Shown here: positions 16,638 to 24,603 of the stretch, piece by piece | Position numbering within the stretch: the first letter of the stretch is position 1 | Layout: the number at the start of each line of letters is the position of its first letter | Source of the DNA: Streptomyces sp. V3I8 | Lineage (GTDB): Bacteria; Actinomycetota; Actinomycetes; Streptomycetales; Streptomycetaceae | Assembly (NCBI RefSeq): GCF_030817535.1 | Contig: NZ_JAUSZL010000002.1 | Location: 3,844,001-3,908,000, forward strand | Reading direction: 5' to 3' | DNA: 64,000 nucleotides | The notes under the pieces: model-generated | What the model was told of the DNA's origin: nothing | The model's database searches: none | The model's input: the letters and a program-made list of their open reading frames with translations, nothing else | Position numbers and translations under genes: made by a program

Positions 16638-17147
16638 TCACACGGCCTCGTACGCCAGGCCTCCGTACCCCACCGACGCCGCGTCGCAGGCCGCGGTGTC
16701 CGTGCCCGGTGACGAACACCGGTCCACCTCGCACCAGATGCGTTTGCCGGCGCCCTCGGGGCTCCAGCCCCACCGGTCGGCGAGACCGTCGACGAGCGCG
16801 AGACCGCGGCCGTTGGTGTCACCGCCGTCCGCGCAGCGCGGACGGGGTGCCCGGGTGCTGGCGTCGACCACCTCCAGGCGGACCGTGGCGACGACCTCGC
16901 CGAGGGCGCGTTCCCCGGCGGTCGGCCCGCCCGCCGCGGCCGGCACCGACAGGCGCAGGACGGCGGGGCGGCCGGTGTGCACCACCGCGTTGGTGACCAG
17001 CTCCGAGACGAGCAGGACCAGCGTCTCGGCCAGCGTCTCGTCGGCCTCTATCCCGGACCCCGCGAGCCGCGAACGGGCCCATCTCCGGGCTCGCCCCACC
17101 TCCGCGGGGTCGGGCCGGATCTCCAGCTGCACTTGAAGCACCTGCAC
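16638..17147 (-). CDS. ATP-binding anti-sigma-factor-type protein (HATPase_c_2)
   Basis: A 169-residue GHKL protein of the RsbW/SpoIIAB-like group abundant in Streptomyces. The N-box is SELVTNAVVHTG (about 48-59), the G1 box appears as EVVDASTRAPR, and the G2 box is GRGLALVDGLADRWGW. The C-terminal tail (about 135-169) is not conserved in the family. Such proteins bind sigma factors or anti-anti-sigma (STAS) proteins, with or without kinase activity; the partner is unknown. GTG 17147 starts at VQVLQVQLE. It is divergent from a short ORF with a good ribosome site at 17314. Confidence 0.85.
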   Translation of the reverse strand: MQVLQVQLEIRPDPAEVGRARRWARSRLAGSGIEADETLAETLVLLVSELVTNAVVHTGRPAVLRLSVPAAAGGPTAGERALGEVVATVRLEVVDASTRAPRPRCADGGDTNGRGLALVDGLADRWGWSPEGAGKRIWCEVDRCSSPGTDTAACDAASVGYGGLAYEAV

Positions 17148-17669
17148 CGCTCACACCATCCGAACCGGCGGACACATCGCCTCGCGCCTCGCAAGGGCCA
17201 CGATCGTGGTCAGAAAAGGGTTCACGGAACGTGATTCCCTAGAGAGACAGCATGGTTGACGTACAGTCACCCCAACAAGCGCTTCGGGCATATTCCAGCG
17301 CGAAGGAGTACGCGTGCGGCATACTGTGCGACGCTCGCCACGGGGAGTCGAACAGGCGGGAACGGTCCTGCTTCCTGCCCTGCGAGCGGCGCGCACCGCC
17401 GGATCCGGGGCTGCCCCGGGGGCAACACCGTGATGGCCCGGCCTCAGAACCACTCGCATCCCACACAAGGTACCGGAGCACACCGCCGACTCCGGGCCGT
17501 GACGAGTCACGCATCGGACACAACCCGGTATCGACGCTCGGTGACCCGGTATGCCACGTTCCGCGCCGTCCACCCCTCCTGCCTCCTCCCGGCTCCTCCG
17601 GGACCCCTCCGGAAATGCCACGATCGGTGACATGCCGACGGCGGTCCGGCGGCGGCCGACGCACCGCGT
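17148..17669. other. 522-base intergenic region with promoter-like sequence
   Basis: Contains TTGACGTACAGTCAC at 17256-17270, whose core TGAC-N5-GTCA matches the regulon palindrome but whose outer bases do not, and a short ORF at 17314. The rest, up to the stop of the acyl-CoA dehydrogenase gene at 17670, shows no convincing gene. Confidence 0.5.
17314..17433 (+). CDS. Possible 39-residue protein with strong ribosome site
   Basis: GAAGGAG sits five bases before GTG 17314, and the frame runs 39 codons to TGA. The product begins MRHTVRRSPRGVEQAG and then is Ala/Gly-rich; it has no domain I recognise. It could be a true short peptide, a leader, or the remnant of a longer helix-turn-helix gene whose remainder is lost. 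A TTGACG lies 57 bases upstream of the start. Only the ribosome site and position support it. Confidence 0.4.
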   Translation: MRHTVRRSPRGVEQAGTVLLPALRAARTAGSGAAPGATP

Positions 17670-18620
17670 TCACGCCCCGTGCCGCTCGGCCCACGTCAGC
17701 AGACCGGCCGCGAGGGCTTCCTCCGCCTGCGCGGCGCAGGGGCCGCGACGGGCTCGCGACCAGGCCCGTTTGAGATGCAGATGCACCTCGGACTCCCAGG
17801 TGAAGCCCATCCCGCCGTGCACCTGGAGGCAGTCGCGGGCCCCGCGTTCGGCGGCCTCGTCGGCCAGCAGGCGGGCCGCCGCGATGTCGAGCGGATCGTT
17901 TGTGACGGCCGCCGCGTACACGGCCGAACGCGCCATCTCCACGCGTACGAGCATGTCGGCGCACAGGTGTTTCACCGCCTGGAAGGCGCCGACCGGCTGA
18001 CCGAACTGCTCACGTGTCCGGGCGTGTTGCACGGCCAGCGCGCAGGTGCGGCCGGCCGAGCCGAGCTGTTCGGCGGCGGTCAGCAAGGCGGCCACCGGGT
18101 CGCCGGGCGCGGCCCGGGGCACCCGGTGCAGGGGGGTCAGCGGGTCGACCGGGCGCAGGGCGACGGCTTCCGTGACGTCTCCGCGTACGACGTCCGCCTC
18201 GTCCAGCCACTCGACGAGGCGTCCGTCGACGGCGGCGACGACGCACTCGCCGGTGGCCGCCCCGGGCACCTCCCCGGCCGCGAGGTGGGTGGCCACGAGC
18301 GGGCCGGGCAGCAGCGCCCGTCCGGCCTCCTCGAAGGCGAGCACCGCTTCGGGCAGCCCCAGTCCGACCCCGCCCCGCGCCTCGGGCAGCCGCAGCGCGA
18401 AGAAGCCCGCCTCGCCCAGCTCCCGCCACAGCGCACGGTCGAGGCGGGCCGCGGGACCGCGGGGGCCCGCGGGACCGGGAGGGCCCGCCCGCCCGTCGGA
18501 ACCGGTCTCCGGGGGCGGGTCCACGGCGGCCCGCAGCCGCTCCCGCCCGAACCGCCGCACCAGCAGCTCGCGCACCCCGGCCCGTAACGCCCGCTGGTCG
18601 TCGGTGAGTCGGAAGTCCAT
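17670..18620 (-). CDS. Acyl-CoA dehydrogenase, small/partner subunit type
   Basis: A 316-residue, shortened acyl-CoA dehydrogenase (full-length members are about 370-400). It has the N-domain start FRLTDDQRALRAGVREL, lacks a normal middle beta-domain, and keeps the C-domain signatures RTREQFGQPVGAFQAVKHLCAD and CLQVHGGMGFTWESEVHLHL. This is the pattern of the second subunit in FadE heteromers. Residues about 40-57 are a collagen-like Gly-x-x insert (GRAGPPGPAGPRGP). Start ATG 18620 lies four bases after the stop of the full-length dehydrogenase gene at 18625, so the pair is probably co-translated and forms one enzyme. Confidence 0.88.
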   Translation of the reverse strand: MDFRLTDDQRALRAGVRELLVRRFGRERLRAAVDPPPETGSDGRAGPPGPAGPRGPAARLDRALWRELGEAGFFALRLPEARGGVGLGLPEAVLAFEEAGRALLPGPLVATHLAAGEVPGAATGECVVAAVDGRLVEWLDEADVVRGDVTEAVALRPVDPLTPLHRVPRAAPGDPVAALLTAAEQLGSAGRTCALAVQHARTREQFGQPVGAFQAVKHLCADMLVRVEMARSAVYAAAVTNDPLDIAAARLLADEAAERGARDCLQVHGGMGFTWESEVHLHLKRAWSRARRGPCAAQAEEALAAGLLTWAERHGA

Positions 18621-18624
18621 TCGG

Positions 18625-19776
18625 TCACCGTCCCTTGGGCAGGCCCAGGATCCGCTCGGCCACGATGTTCCGCTGGATCTGCGAGGTCCCGGCCGCGATG
18701 GTGTACGAGAGCGACGAGAGCCGGTCGGCCGTCCACTGCCGGTCCAGGTCGAGCCCGTCGGGCCCGAGCACCTCGGCGGCCACGTCGTACAGCTCCTGCC
18801 GGACCTGCGAGTAGCGCAGTTTGAAGACCGAGCCGCCCACCCCCGGTACCCCGCCGCGCTCCGCCTCGCTCACGTTCCACTGCGTCAGCCGCCACAGGGC
18901 CCGGAACTCGGCGTCGAGCCTGCCGAGCCGCCGGCGCAGCGGCACATCGTCCCAGCGGCCGTTCTCGCGCGCCTCACGGGCCACGTCGCCCAGGACGCGC
19001 CGGCACGCGACCACCTCGCCCACGAAGGCGGTGCCGCGCTCGAAGGACAGCGTCACCATGGTCACGCGCCAGCCGTCGTTCTCCTCGCCGACCCGGTTGG
19101 CGGCGGGCACCCGCACCTCGTCGAGGAAGACCTCCGCGAACTCGGCCGAGCCGGCGAGGGTGCGCAGCGGGCGTACCGTGATCCCCGGGGCGTCCATCGG
19201 CATCGCGAGCCAGCTGATCCCCCGGTGCTTCGGCGCCTTCGGATCGGTGCGCACCAGGAGTTCGCACCAGTCGGCGACCTCGGCGTGCGAGGTCCAGATC
19301 TTGGAACCGCTGACCACGTAGTCGTCGCCGTCCCGCCGCGCGCGCGTGCGCAGCGACGCGAGGTCGGAGCCGGCGTCCGGCTCGCTGAACCCCTGGCACC
19401 ACACCTCCTCGCCGCGCAGCACGGGCGGCAACCAGCGGGCCCGCTGTGCGGCGTTCCCCTCGGCCGCGACGGTCGGCCCGGCGTGCAGCAGCCCGACGAA
19501 GTTGGCGCCCACATAGGGGGCGCCCGCCCGCTCGGTCTCCTCCAGGAAGACGAGGTGGCGGGTGGGCGTGGCCCCGCGGCCGCCCGCGTCGACGGGCCAG
19601 TGCAGCCCCGCGTACCCGGCGTCGTACAACCGGCGCTGCCACCCGAGGTCGTACGTGCGCCGCGCCGGCCAGTCCTCGGGCGGGGGCTTCGGCGGCAGTG
19701 CGGGCAGCACCCCGGCGAGCCACTCGCGCAGGTGCGCCCGGAACTCCTCGTCCTCGGCCGGGTACGAGAGGTCCAT
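18625..19776 (-). CDS. Acyl-CoA dehydrogenase, large subunit type
   Basis: A 383-residue acyl-CoA dehydrogenase with EEFRAHLREWLAGVLP at the N-terminus, the FAD/CoA block WCQGFSEPDAGSDLASLRTR, KIWTSHAEVADWCELLVRT, and the tail AGTSQIQRNIVAERILGLPKGR. It resembles the FadE large subunits of steroid side-chain and cyclic acid degradation. The ATG overlaps the amidohydrolase stop in TGATG, and the small dehydrogenase gene follows four bases after its own stop. The three genes form one unit behind operator F, suggesting dehydrogenation of the CoA ester made in the same pathway. Confidence 0.9.
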   Translation of the reverse strand: MDLSYPAEDEEFRAHLREWLAGVLPALPPKPPPEDWPARRTYDLGWQRRLYDAGYAGLHWPVDAGGRGATPTRHLVFLEETERAGAPYVGANFVGLLHAGPTVAAEGNAAQRARWLPPVLRGEEVWCQGFSEPDAGSDLASLRTRARRDGDDYVVSGSKIWTSHAEVADWCELLVRTDPKAPKHRGISWLAMPMDAPGITVRPLRTLAGSAEFAEVFLDEVRVPAANRVGEENDGWRVTMVTLSFERGTAFVGEVVACRRVLGDVAREARENGRWDDVPLRRRLGRLDAEFRALWRLTQWNVSEAERGGVPGVGGSVFKLRYSQVRQELYDVAAEVLGPDGLDLDRQWTADRLSSLSYTIAAGTSQIQRNIVAERILGLPKGR

Positions 19777-20969
19777 CACCTGTCGAGATCCAGGTCCAGC
19801 ATGCGGATGGCGTTGCCGCGCATCAGCTTGTAGACCGTCTCGTCGTCGAGGCCCTTCACATGGTCGAGGGCGACCTCCTTGGTGTGCGGGAAGGTCGAGT
19901 CGACGTGCGGGTAGTCGGTCTCGAAGGTCGCGTTGTCGCGGCCGACCACGTCCAGCGAGGCGATCCCGTGCTTGTCGCGGAAGAAGCAGCAGAAGATCTG
20001 CCGGTAGTAGTACGTGGACGGCGGCTCGGGGACCAGGTCGCGCACCCCGCCCCAGGCCCGGTGCTCCTGCCACACGTCGTCGGCCCGCTCCAGCGCGTAC
20101 GGGATCCAGCCCATCTGGCCCTCGCTGTACGCCAGTGTGAGCCGCGGGAACTTCACGAGCACGCCCGAGAACAGGAAGTCCATCATCGACGCCATGGCGT
20201 TGTTGAAGCTCAGGGACGCCTGGACGGCGGGCGGGGCGTCGGGGGACGCGGCGGGCATCTGGCTGCTGCTGCCGATGTGCATGTTGACGACCGTGCCGGT
20301 CTCCTGGCAGACGGCGAAGAACGGGTCCCAGTGGCCGGAGTGGATGGACGGCAGCCCCAGGTGGGTGGGGATCTCGGAGAAGGTGACGGCCTTCACGCCC
20401 CGGGCCGCGTTGCGGCGGATCTCGGCGACGGCGAGGTCGATGTCCCAGAGCGGGATGATGCACAGCGGGATGAGCCGGCCGCCGCTGTCGCCGCACCACT
20501 CCTCGACCATGAAGTCGTTGTACGCGCGCACGCACGCCAGCGCGACCTCCTTGTCGTGCGCCTCGGCGAAGGTCTGCCCGCAGAACCGCGGGAAGGTCGG
20601 GAAGCACAGGCTCCCCTCGACGTGGTTGGCGTCCATGTCCCTGAGCCGCTCGGCCGGGTCCCAGCACCCGGGCCGCATCTCCTCGCGGGTGATGCCCTCC
20701 AGCGTCATCCGGTCCCGGTCGAAGCCGACGGCGGCGATGTTGCGCTTGTACGGGAACTTCAGGTCCTCGTAGATCCACCAGTCGGTCGGCGGCCCGTCCG
20801 GGTCCATCGTGATCCGGTACTTGCCGGCCACGTAGGCCAGTTCACCGATGCCGGCCGTCAGCGGCTTGGGACCGCGGTCCCGGTACTTCGCCGGCAGCCA
20901 GGTCTCGAAGAGGTGCGCGGGCTCGATCACATGGTCGTCGACGCTGATGATCCGGGGCAGTTCGGTCAT
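19776..20969 (-). CDS. Amidohydrolase-2 family protein (ACMSD/decarboxylase-like)
   Basis: A 397-residue TIM-barrel protein of the PF04909 family. It opens with ISVDDHVIEPAHLFETWLP, where the usual metal-binding H-x-H of the first strand is replaced by D-x-H. SGHWDPFFAVCQETGTVVNMHIG carries the strand-5 histidine, and the strand ending ATFETDYPHVDSTFP supplies the catalytic Asp. Relatives include non-oxidative decarboxylases of aromatic acids and ring hydrolases; many actinobacterial members in acyl-CoA gene clusters are uncharacterised. It heads the operon with the two acyl-CoA dehydrogenases and is preceded 37 bp upstream by operator F. Specific chemistry is open. Confidence 0.85.
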   Translation of the reverse strand: MTELPRIISVDDHVIEPAHLFETWLPAKYRDRGPKPLTAGIGELAYVAGKYRITMDPDGPPTDWWIYEDLKFPYKRNIAAVGFDRDRMTLEGITREEMRPGCWDPAERLRDMDANHVEGSLCFPTFPRFCGQTFAEAHDKEVALACVRAYNDFMVEEWCGDSGGRLIPLCIIPLWDIDLAVAEIRRNAARGVKAVTFSEIPTHLGLPSIHSGHWDPFFAVCQETGTVVNMHIGSSSQMPAASPDAPPAVQASLSFNNAMASMMDFLFSGVLVKFPRLTLAYSEGQMGWIPYALERADDVWQEHRAWGGVRDLVPEPPSTYYYRQIFCCFFRDKHGIASLDVVGRDNATFETDYPHVDSTFPHTKEVALDHVKGLDDETVYKLMRGNAIRMLDLDLDR

Positions 20970-21005
20970 GAGTCCAGCCCTCTCGGCAAATCCGATGACA
21001 CGTAT

Positions 21006-21020
21006 CTGATGACCCGTCAG
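21006..21020. promoter_or_regulatory. Operator F: CTGAT-GACCC-GTCAG
   Basis: One mismatch from the perfect palindrome (CTGAT for CTGAC), 37 bp upstream of the amidohydrolase start, at the head of the three-gene operon with the paired acyl-CoA dehydrogenases. Confidence 0.7.
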
Positions 21021-21174
21021 AAATCAGGCTAGCCCCGAGGCCCTGGACCGACAAGGCACGGGGCCCCGGTACCCCGAGGGCGACCGCACGGCGGATCGCG
21101 TCGCCTTCGCCGGGTGCGCATCCCCCGGTGAGGGACGGCCGTGCGATCTTTTCCCTCTTACGCGGTACGGGTGA

Positions 21175-22356
21175 ATGAGCCGGTTCTTCGGTTCGGGGCG
21201 GGTGCCGGGTCTTCTAGGGTTTCCGAGCGGATCCGGGGGCCGCGGGAAGGGCCCTGCGGGCGGAAGGGCCGGCGGAAGGGCGCACCTGTTGTCGGGGTTG
21301 GGGAAGTCGCCGGACGTGCCCGGGATCCGGGAGGACCGCCGTCGTACGACGTGGGCGGGGGCATGGGGCGCGGCGGGCGTGGCGGGCGTGGCCTGTCTCG
21401 TGGGAGCGGCGCTGACTCTCGGCGGGCCGTGGACGGCCGGGAGCGTGGCGGTGCGGATGGCGGTTTCCGGGCCGTCGGCCGGCTGCTGGGGGCTGGCCGC
21501 CTCCCTGGCGCTCCGTGCGTGGGGGGTGGGCGGACGGGTGCGGACGCGTCTGCTGCTGTTGGCCGGTTCGGCGGTGGCCGGGGGCGTGTACCGGGGGGCG
21601 GTCACCGTGCTGCCGTTCCACCCCGCGGATCCGGGACGGGACGGGCGGTCGCCGCTCGGTTCGGTGGTGACGGCCGGGGTGACGCTGGCGATCGGTCTGG
21701 GGATGGCCGGTGTGGTGATCGCAGCCGATGCCGGCCGGGGCCGGCAGGTGCTGTTGCGGCGCGTGCTCGACGGACTCGTCGCAGCCGGGGCCGTGTTCAT
21801 GACGGGATGGGTTCTGCTGCGGGGGGCCGGTGACAGCTGGCGGCCGGGGACGGGGCCGGTCGGTGCCCTGTGGACCGCGGAGGTCGTGTTCCTCGGCGTT
21901 CTGTTCGCCCTGCGCCGTCTCGTACGGAGCGACCGGGGAGTCACCCTGTGGGTCGGCATCGCGGGGCTGTCCCTCGTGCTGATCGGCGACACCCTGCGCC
22001 TGTGGGTGGCCGGTCCGCACGGCCCCGAGGTGATGTCCTGGCAGCTGACCGACATCTGCAACACCGTGGGCCTGCTGGTGATCGCCGTCGGCCCCTGGGT
22101 GCCCGGCGGGGCGAGCGTCCTGGACACGGCCCGGCCGGCCTTGCGAGGCGGGATGGAGGGCGCCGCGGCGTTCGTCCCCCTGACGGTCTTCACGGTCACG
22201 GCGCTGGGCTATGCGCTGGCTCCCCCCGTCCCCGCCCACGACCCGGTGCCGCTGCTGGTCGGCGGGACTGCGCTGCTGAGCCTCTGGGCACGCCAGAGGT
22301 TCCTGCCGGGCGAGAACGCCGGGGACGACGGCCGAGCGCCGGCGGCGGGCGATTGA
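21175..22356 (+). CDS. Multi-pass membrane protein of unknown function
   Basis: A 393-residue protein with a Gly/Arg-rich cytosolic leader (about 1-60) and then eight or so hydrophobic segments with short loops, e.g. GVAGVACLVGAALTLGG, VTAGVTLAIGLGMAGVVIAA, TLWVGIAGLSLVLIGDTLRLW and LTDICNTVGLLVIAVGPWV. The layout resembles the N-terminal membrane half of some Streptomyces GGDEF/EAL proteins, but no signalling domain follows; the gene ends after the last helix. It may be a stand-alone sensor or a truncated version. No strong ribosome site is visible before ATG 21175, so the true start could be further downstream. Confidence 0.6.
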   Translation: MSRFFGSGRVPGLLGFPSGSGGRGKGPAGGRAGGRAHLLSGLGKSPDVPGIREDRRRTTWAGAWGAAGVAGVACLVGAALTLGGPWTAGSVAVRMAVSGPSAGCWGLAASLALRAWGVGGRVRTRLLLLAGSAVAGGVYRGAVTVLPFHPADPGRDGRSPLGSVVTAGVTLAIGLGMAGVVIAADAGRGRQVLLRRVLDGLVAAGAVFMTGWVLLRGAGDSWRPGTGPVGALWTAEVVFLGVLFALRRLVRSDRGVTLWVGIAGLSLVLIGDTLRLWVAGPHGPEVMSWQLTDICNTVGLLVIAVGPWVPGGASVLDTARPALRGGMEGAAAFVPLTVFTVTALGYALAPPVPAHDPVPLLVGGTALLSLWARQRFLPGENAGDDGRAPAAGD

Positions 22357-22381
22357 CGGCAGAGCCCGGGCCCCCGACAAT

Positions 22382-22396
22382 CTGACTGACCGTCAG
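22382..22396. promoter_or_regulatory. Operator G: CTGAC-TGACC-GTCAG
   Basis: Perfect 5-5-5 inverted repeat 41 bp before the AMP-forming ligase start and just after the stop of the membrane protein gene, which shows that the ligase has its own promoter. Confidence 0.8.
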
Positions 22397-22436
22397 CTCA
22401 AGCCGTCTCCGTCCACGAGCCGTGAGGAGCAGGGGC

Positions 22437-23948
22437 ATGCCGGACGACACCGCACACGCGCTGGGCGCCTCCCGCACGTTCTGGGAGCTCGTCGAGCGCC
22501 GTGCCGCGCTCACCCCCGACCGTCCGGTCCTCCTCCAGGACGACCGCGTCCTCACCTTCGGGGAGCTGCGCTCCGGCGCCGAACGGGCCGCGGCCGGCCT
22601 CCACGCCATGGGCGTACGCCCCGGGGCCGTGGTCGCCTGGCAGCTGCCCACCCGTATCGAGACCGTGCTCCTCGCGACGGCCCTGGCCCGGCTCGGCGCC
22701 GTCCAGTCCCCGGTGATCCCCTTCTACCGCGACCGCGAGGTCGCCTTCGCGCTGCGCGCGTCGCGGGCGGCGTTCTTCGCCGTACCCGGCATCTGGCGCG
22801 GCTTCGACCACACCGCGATGGCCGGACGCCTGGCCGCCCGCGGCGTGTTCGAGGCGTACGGCACGCTCCCCGACGGGGACCCGTCGGTGCTGCCCGCGCC
22901 ACCCTCCGCCGGAACGGACGTGCGCTGGATCTACTGGACCTCCGGCACGACGTCCGACCCCAAGGGCGTGCTGCACACGGACCGTTCGCTGATCGCCGGC
23001 GGCTCCTGCCTGGCCCACGCGCTGCGCCTGTCGCCGGACGACGTCGGCTCGATCGCGTTCCCCTTCGCGCACATAGGGGGCCTCGACTACCTCGTCATGC
23101 TCCTGCTGTACGGGTTCCCGGCCGTCCTCTTCGAGAAGTTCGCACTGCCGGACGCCCTGGAGGGCTACCGCAGGCACGGGGTGACGGTGGCGGGCGGTTC
23201 CACGGCTTTCTACTCGATGTTCCTGGCCGAACAGCGCAAGCAGCCGGGCACGAGGCTCATCCCGACCCTGCGCCTGCTGGCGGGCGGCGGCGCGCCCAAG
23301 CCCCCCGAGCTCCACCACGCGGTCGTACGCGAGATGGGGGTCCGTCTCACCCACGGGTACGGCATGACCGAGGTCCCGATGATCACCATGGGCTCACCGG
23401 ACGACACGGAGGAGGACCTTGCGACGACCGAGGGGAGGCCTCCCGCGGGCATGGAGATCCGCGTCACGGACGGGGAGGTGCGCCTGCGCGGGGAAGCCGT
23501 CTGCCGGGGCTACCTGGACCCGGCACAGACCGCGGAGGCCTTCGACGACGACGGTTTCCTGATCACGGGGGACCTCGGACACCTCACCCCCGGCGGTCAC
23601 CTCGTCCTGACGGGCCGCCTGAAGGACGTCATCATCCGCAAGGGCGAGAACATCTCCGCCAAGGAGGTGGAGGAGCTGCTGCACCGCCATCCCGGCGTCG
23701 CCGACGTCGCGGTGATCGGCCTCCCCGACGCCGGACGCGGAGAGCGCGTGTGCGCGGTGGTCGAACAGAGCGCCGGAGCCCCGCCGCTCACCCTCGACGA
23801 ACTGTCCGCCCATCTGCGCGCCGAAGGGCTGTCCGCCCACAAGCTGCCGGAACAACTGGAGGTGGTGGACGCCCTTCCGCGCAACGAGGCCCTGCGCAAG
23901 GTGCTCAAGTACCGGCTCAGGGAGCGCTACTCGGGGACCGTGAAGTAA
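22437..23948 (+). CDS. AMP-forming acyl-CoA ligase (FadD-like)
   Basis: A 503-residue ANL-superfamily enzyme making an acyl-CoA through an acyl-adenylate. Motifs: the P-loop-like A3 YWTSGTTSDPKGVLHT; A5 LTHGYGMTEVPMIT; A7 DDDGFLITGDLGHL; A8 LTGRLKDVIIRKGENIS; and the catalytic lysine in the C-terminal NEALRKVLKYRLRE (A10). GAGGAGCAGGGG precedes ATG 22437. It carries operator G, so it belongs to the same regulon as the NDP-forming synthetase at 5538. Two ligases suggest either two substrates or activation at two stages. Its tail overlaps the convergent EF-hand gene by 22 bases. Confidence 0.92.
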   Translation: MPDDTAHALGASRTFWELVERRAALTPDRPVLLQDDRVLTFGELRSGAERAAAGLHAMGVRPGAVVAWQLPTRIETVLLATALARLGAVQSPVIPFYRDREVAFALRASRAAFFAVPGIWRGFDHTAMAGRLAARGVFEAYGTLPDGDPSVLPAPPSAGTDVRWIYWTSGTTSDPKGVLHTDRSLIAGGSCLAHALRLSPDDVGSIAFPFAHIGGLDYLVMLLLYGFPAVLFEKFALPDALEGYRRHGVTVAGGSTAFYSMFLAEQRKQPGTRLIPTLRLLAGGGAPKPPELHHAVVREMGVRLTHGYGMTEVPMITMGSPDDTEEDLATTEGRPPAGMEIRVTDGEVRLRGEAVCRGYLDPAQTAEAFDDDGFLITGDLGHLTPGGHLVLTGRLKDVIIRKGENISAKEVEELLHRHPGVADVAVIGLPDAGRGERVCAVVEQSAGAPPLTLDELSAHLRAEGLSAHKLPEQLEVVDALPRNEALRKVLKYRLRERYSGTVK

Positions 23949-24439
23949 CGGGCGAAGGCACTCACGATGTCCGGCTCGGTGACGACGCCGTCGGCGTCCG
24001 CGTCGAGCGCGCCCGCCGCGACGCCCGCCGTTTCCGCGGGCACGCCGAGGGCCTTGAGGATGCGCGTGGTCTCGTCGACGGTCACGGAGCCGTCCCCGTC
24101 GCCGTCCGCGACGGCGAGCGCCGCGTCCAGGAAGGGGCGGGCGATCTCGGCGAACCGCTCGGGGTTGTCCCGCAGCCGCTTCACGGCTCCGTTCACGAAC
24201 TCCTCGCGGGTGATCCGCTGGTCGCCGTCCCGGTCCGCTATCCCGGCCATGCCCTGCCAGAAGGCCTCCGCGCCGATGTACAGGGCCTGGCCCTTGTCGC
24301 ACCGGGCCGTCGTGCCGAACTCGGCGAGCAGCGCCTTCGTCGCCGTGTTGAAGTCCTCGCGGTCGATGTAGCCGTTGCCGTCCTGGTCGAATCCGGCGAA
24401 CCGGTCGGCGATCTTCCGCTCGTACTCGGTACTGACCAT
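23927..24439 (-). CDS. Four-EF-hand calcium-binding protein
   Basis: A 170-residue cytosolic calmodulin-like protein with four EF-hand loops at about 18-29 (DQDGNGYIDRED), 69-80 (DRDGDQRITREE), 112-123 (DGDGDGSVTVDE) and 146-157 (DADADGVVTEPD). Loops 1-3 end in an acidic residue at position 12 (Asp in loop 1, Glu in loops 2 and 3). Loop 4 has Asp at 12 and may bind weakly. No signal peptide. Such calsymin-like proteins of Streptomyces are calcium buffers or sensors linked to aerial growth; its target is unknown. The 164-base gap to the STAS gene contains no other gene. Confidence 0.93.
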   Translation of the reverse strand: MVSTEYERKIADRFAGFDQDGNGYIDREDFNTATKALLAEFGTTARCDKGQALYIGAEAFWQGMAGIADRDGDQRITREEFVNGAVKRLRDNPERFAEIARPFLDAALAVADGDGDGSVTVDETTRILKALGVPAETAGVAAGALDADADGVVTEPDIVSAFARYFTVPE

Positions 24440-24603
24440 GTCTTTCGGACCGCCTTACCTCACGTAGGTGCGTCTGGCACGGAGCGTACGACGGCCGGAC
24501 CTCTCCGGGACGGGAAAACGACGCTTGTGCCAAGACAGGGGGAAATCCGCGACAACGCCGTCACGGACCTACGGACGATCCTCTTCCCCGTGCGCGCCGG
24601 TGT

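Noticed and set aside
17256..17270. Eighth copy of the CTGAC-N5-GTCAG operator
   Set aside because: Only the TGAC-N5-GTCA core is present and the outer C/G pair is lost; it overlaps a TTGACG -35-like box and lies beside non-catabolic genes, so it was not counted.
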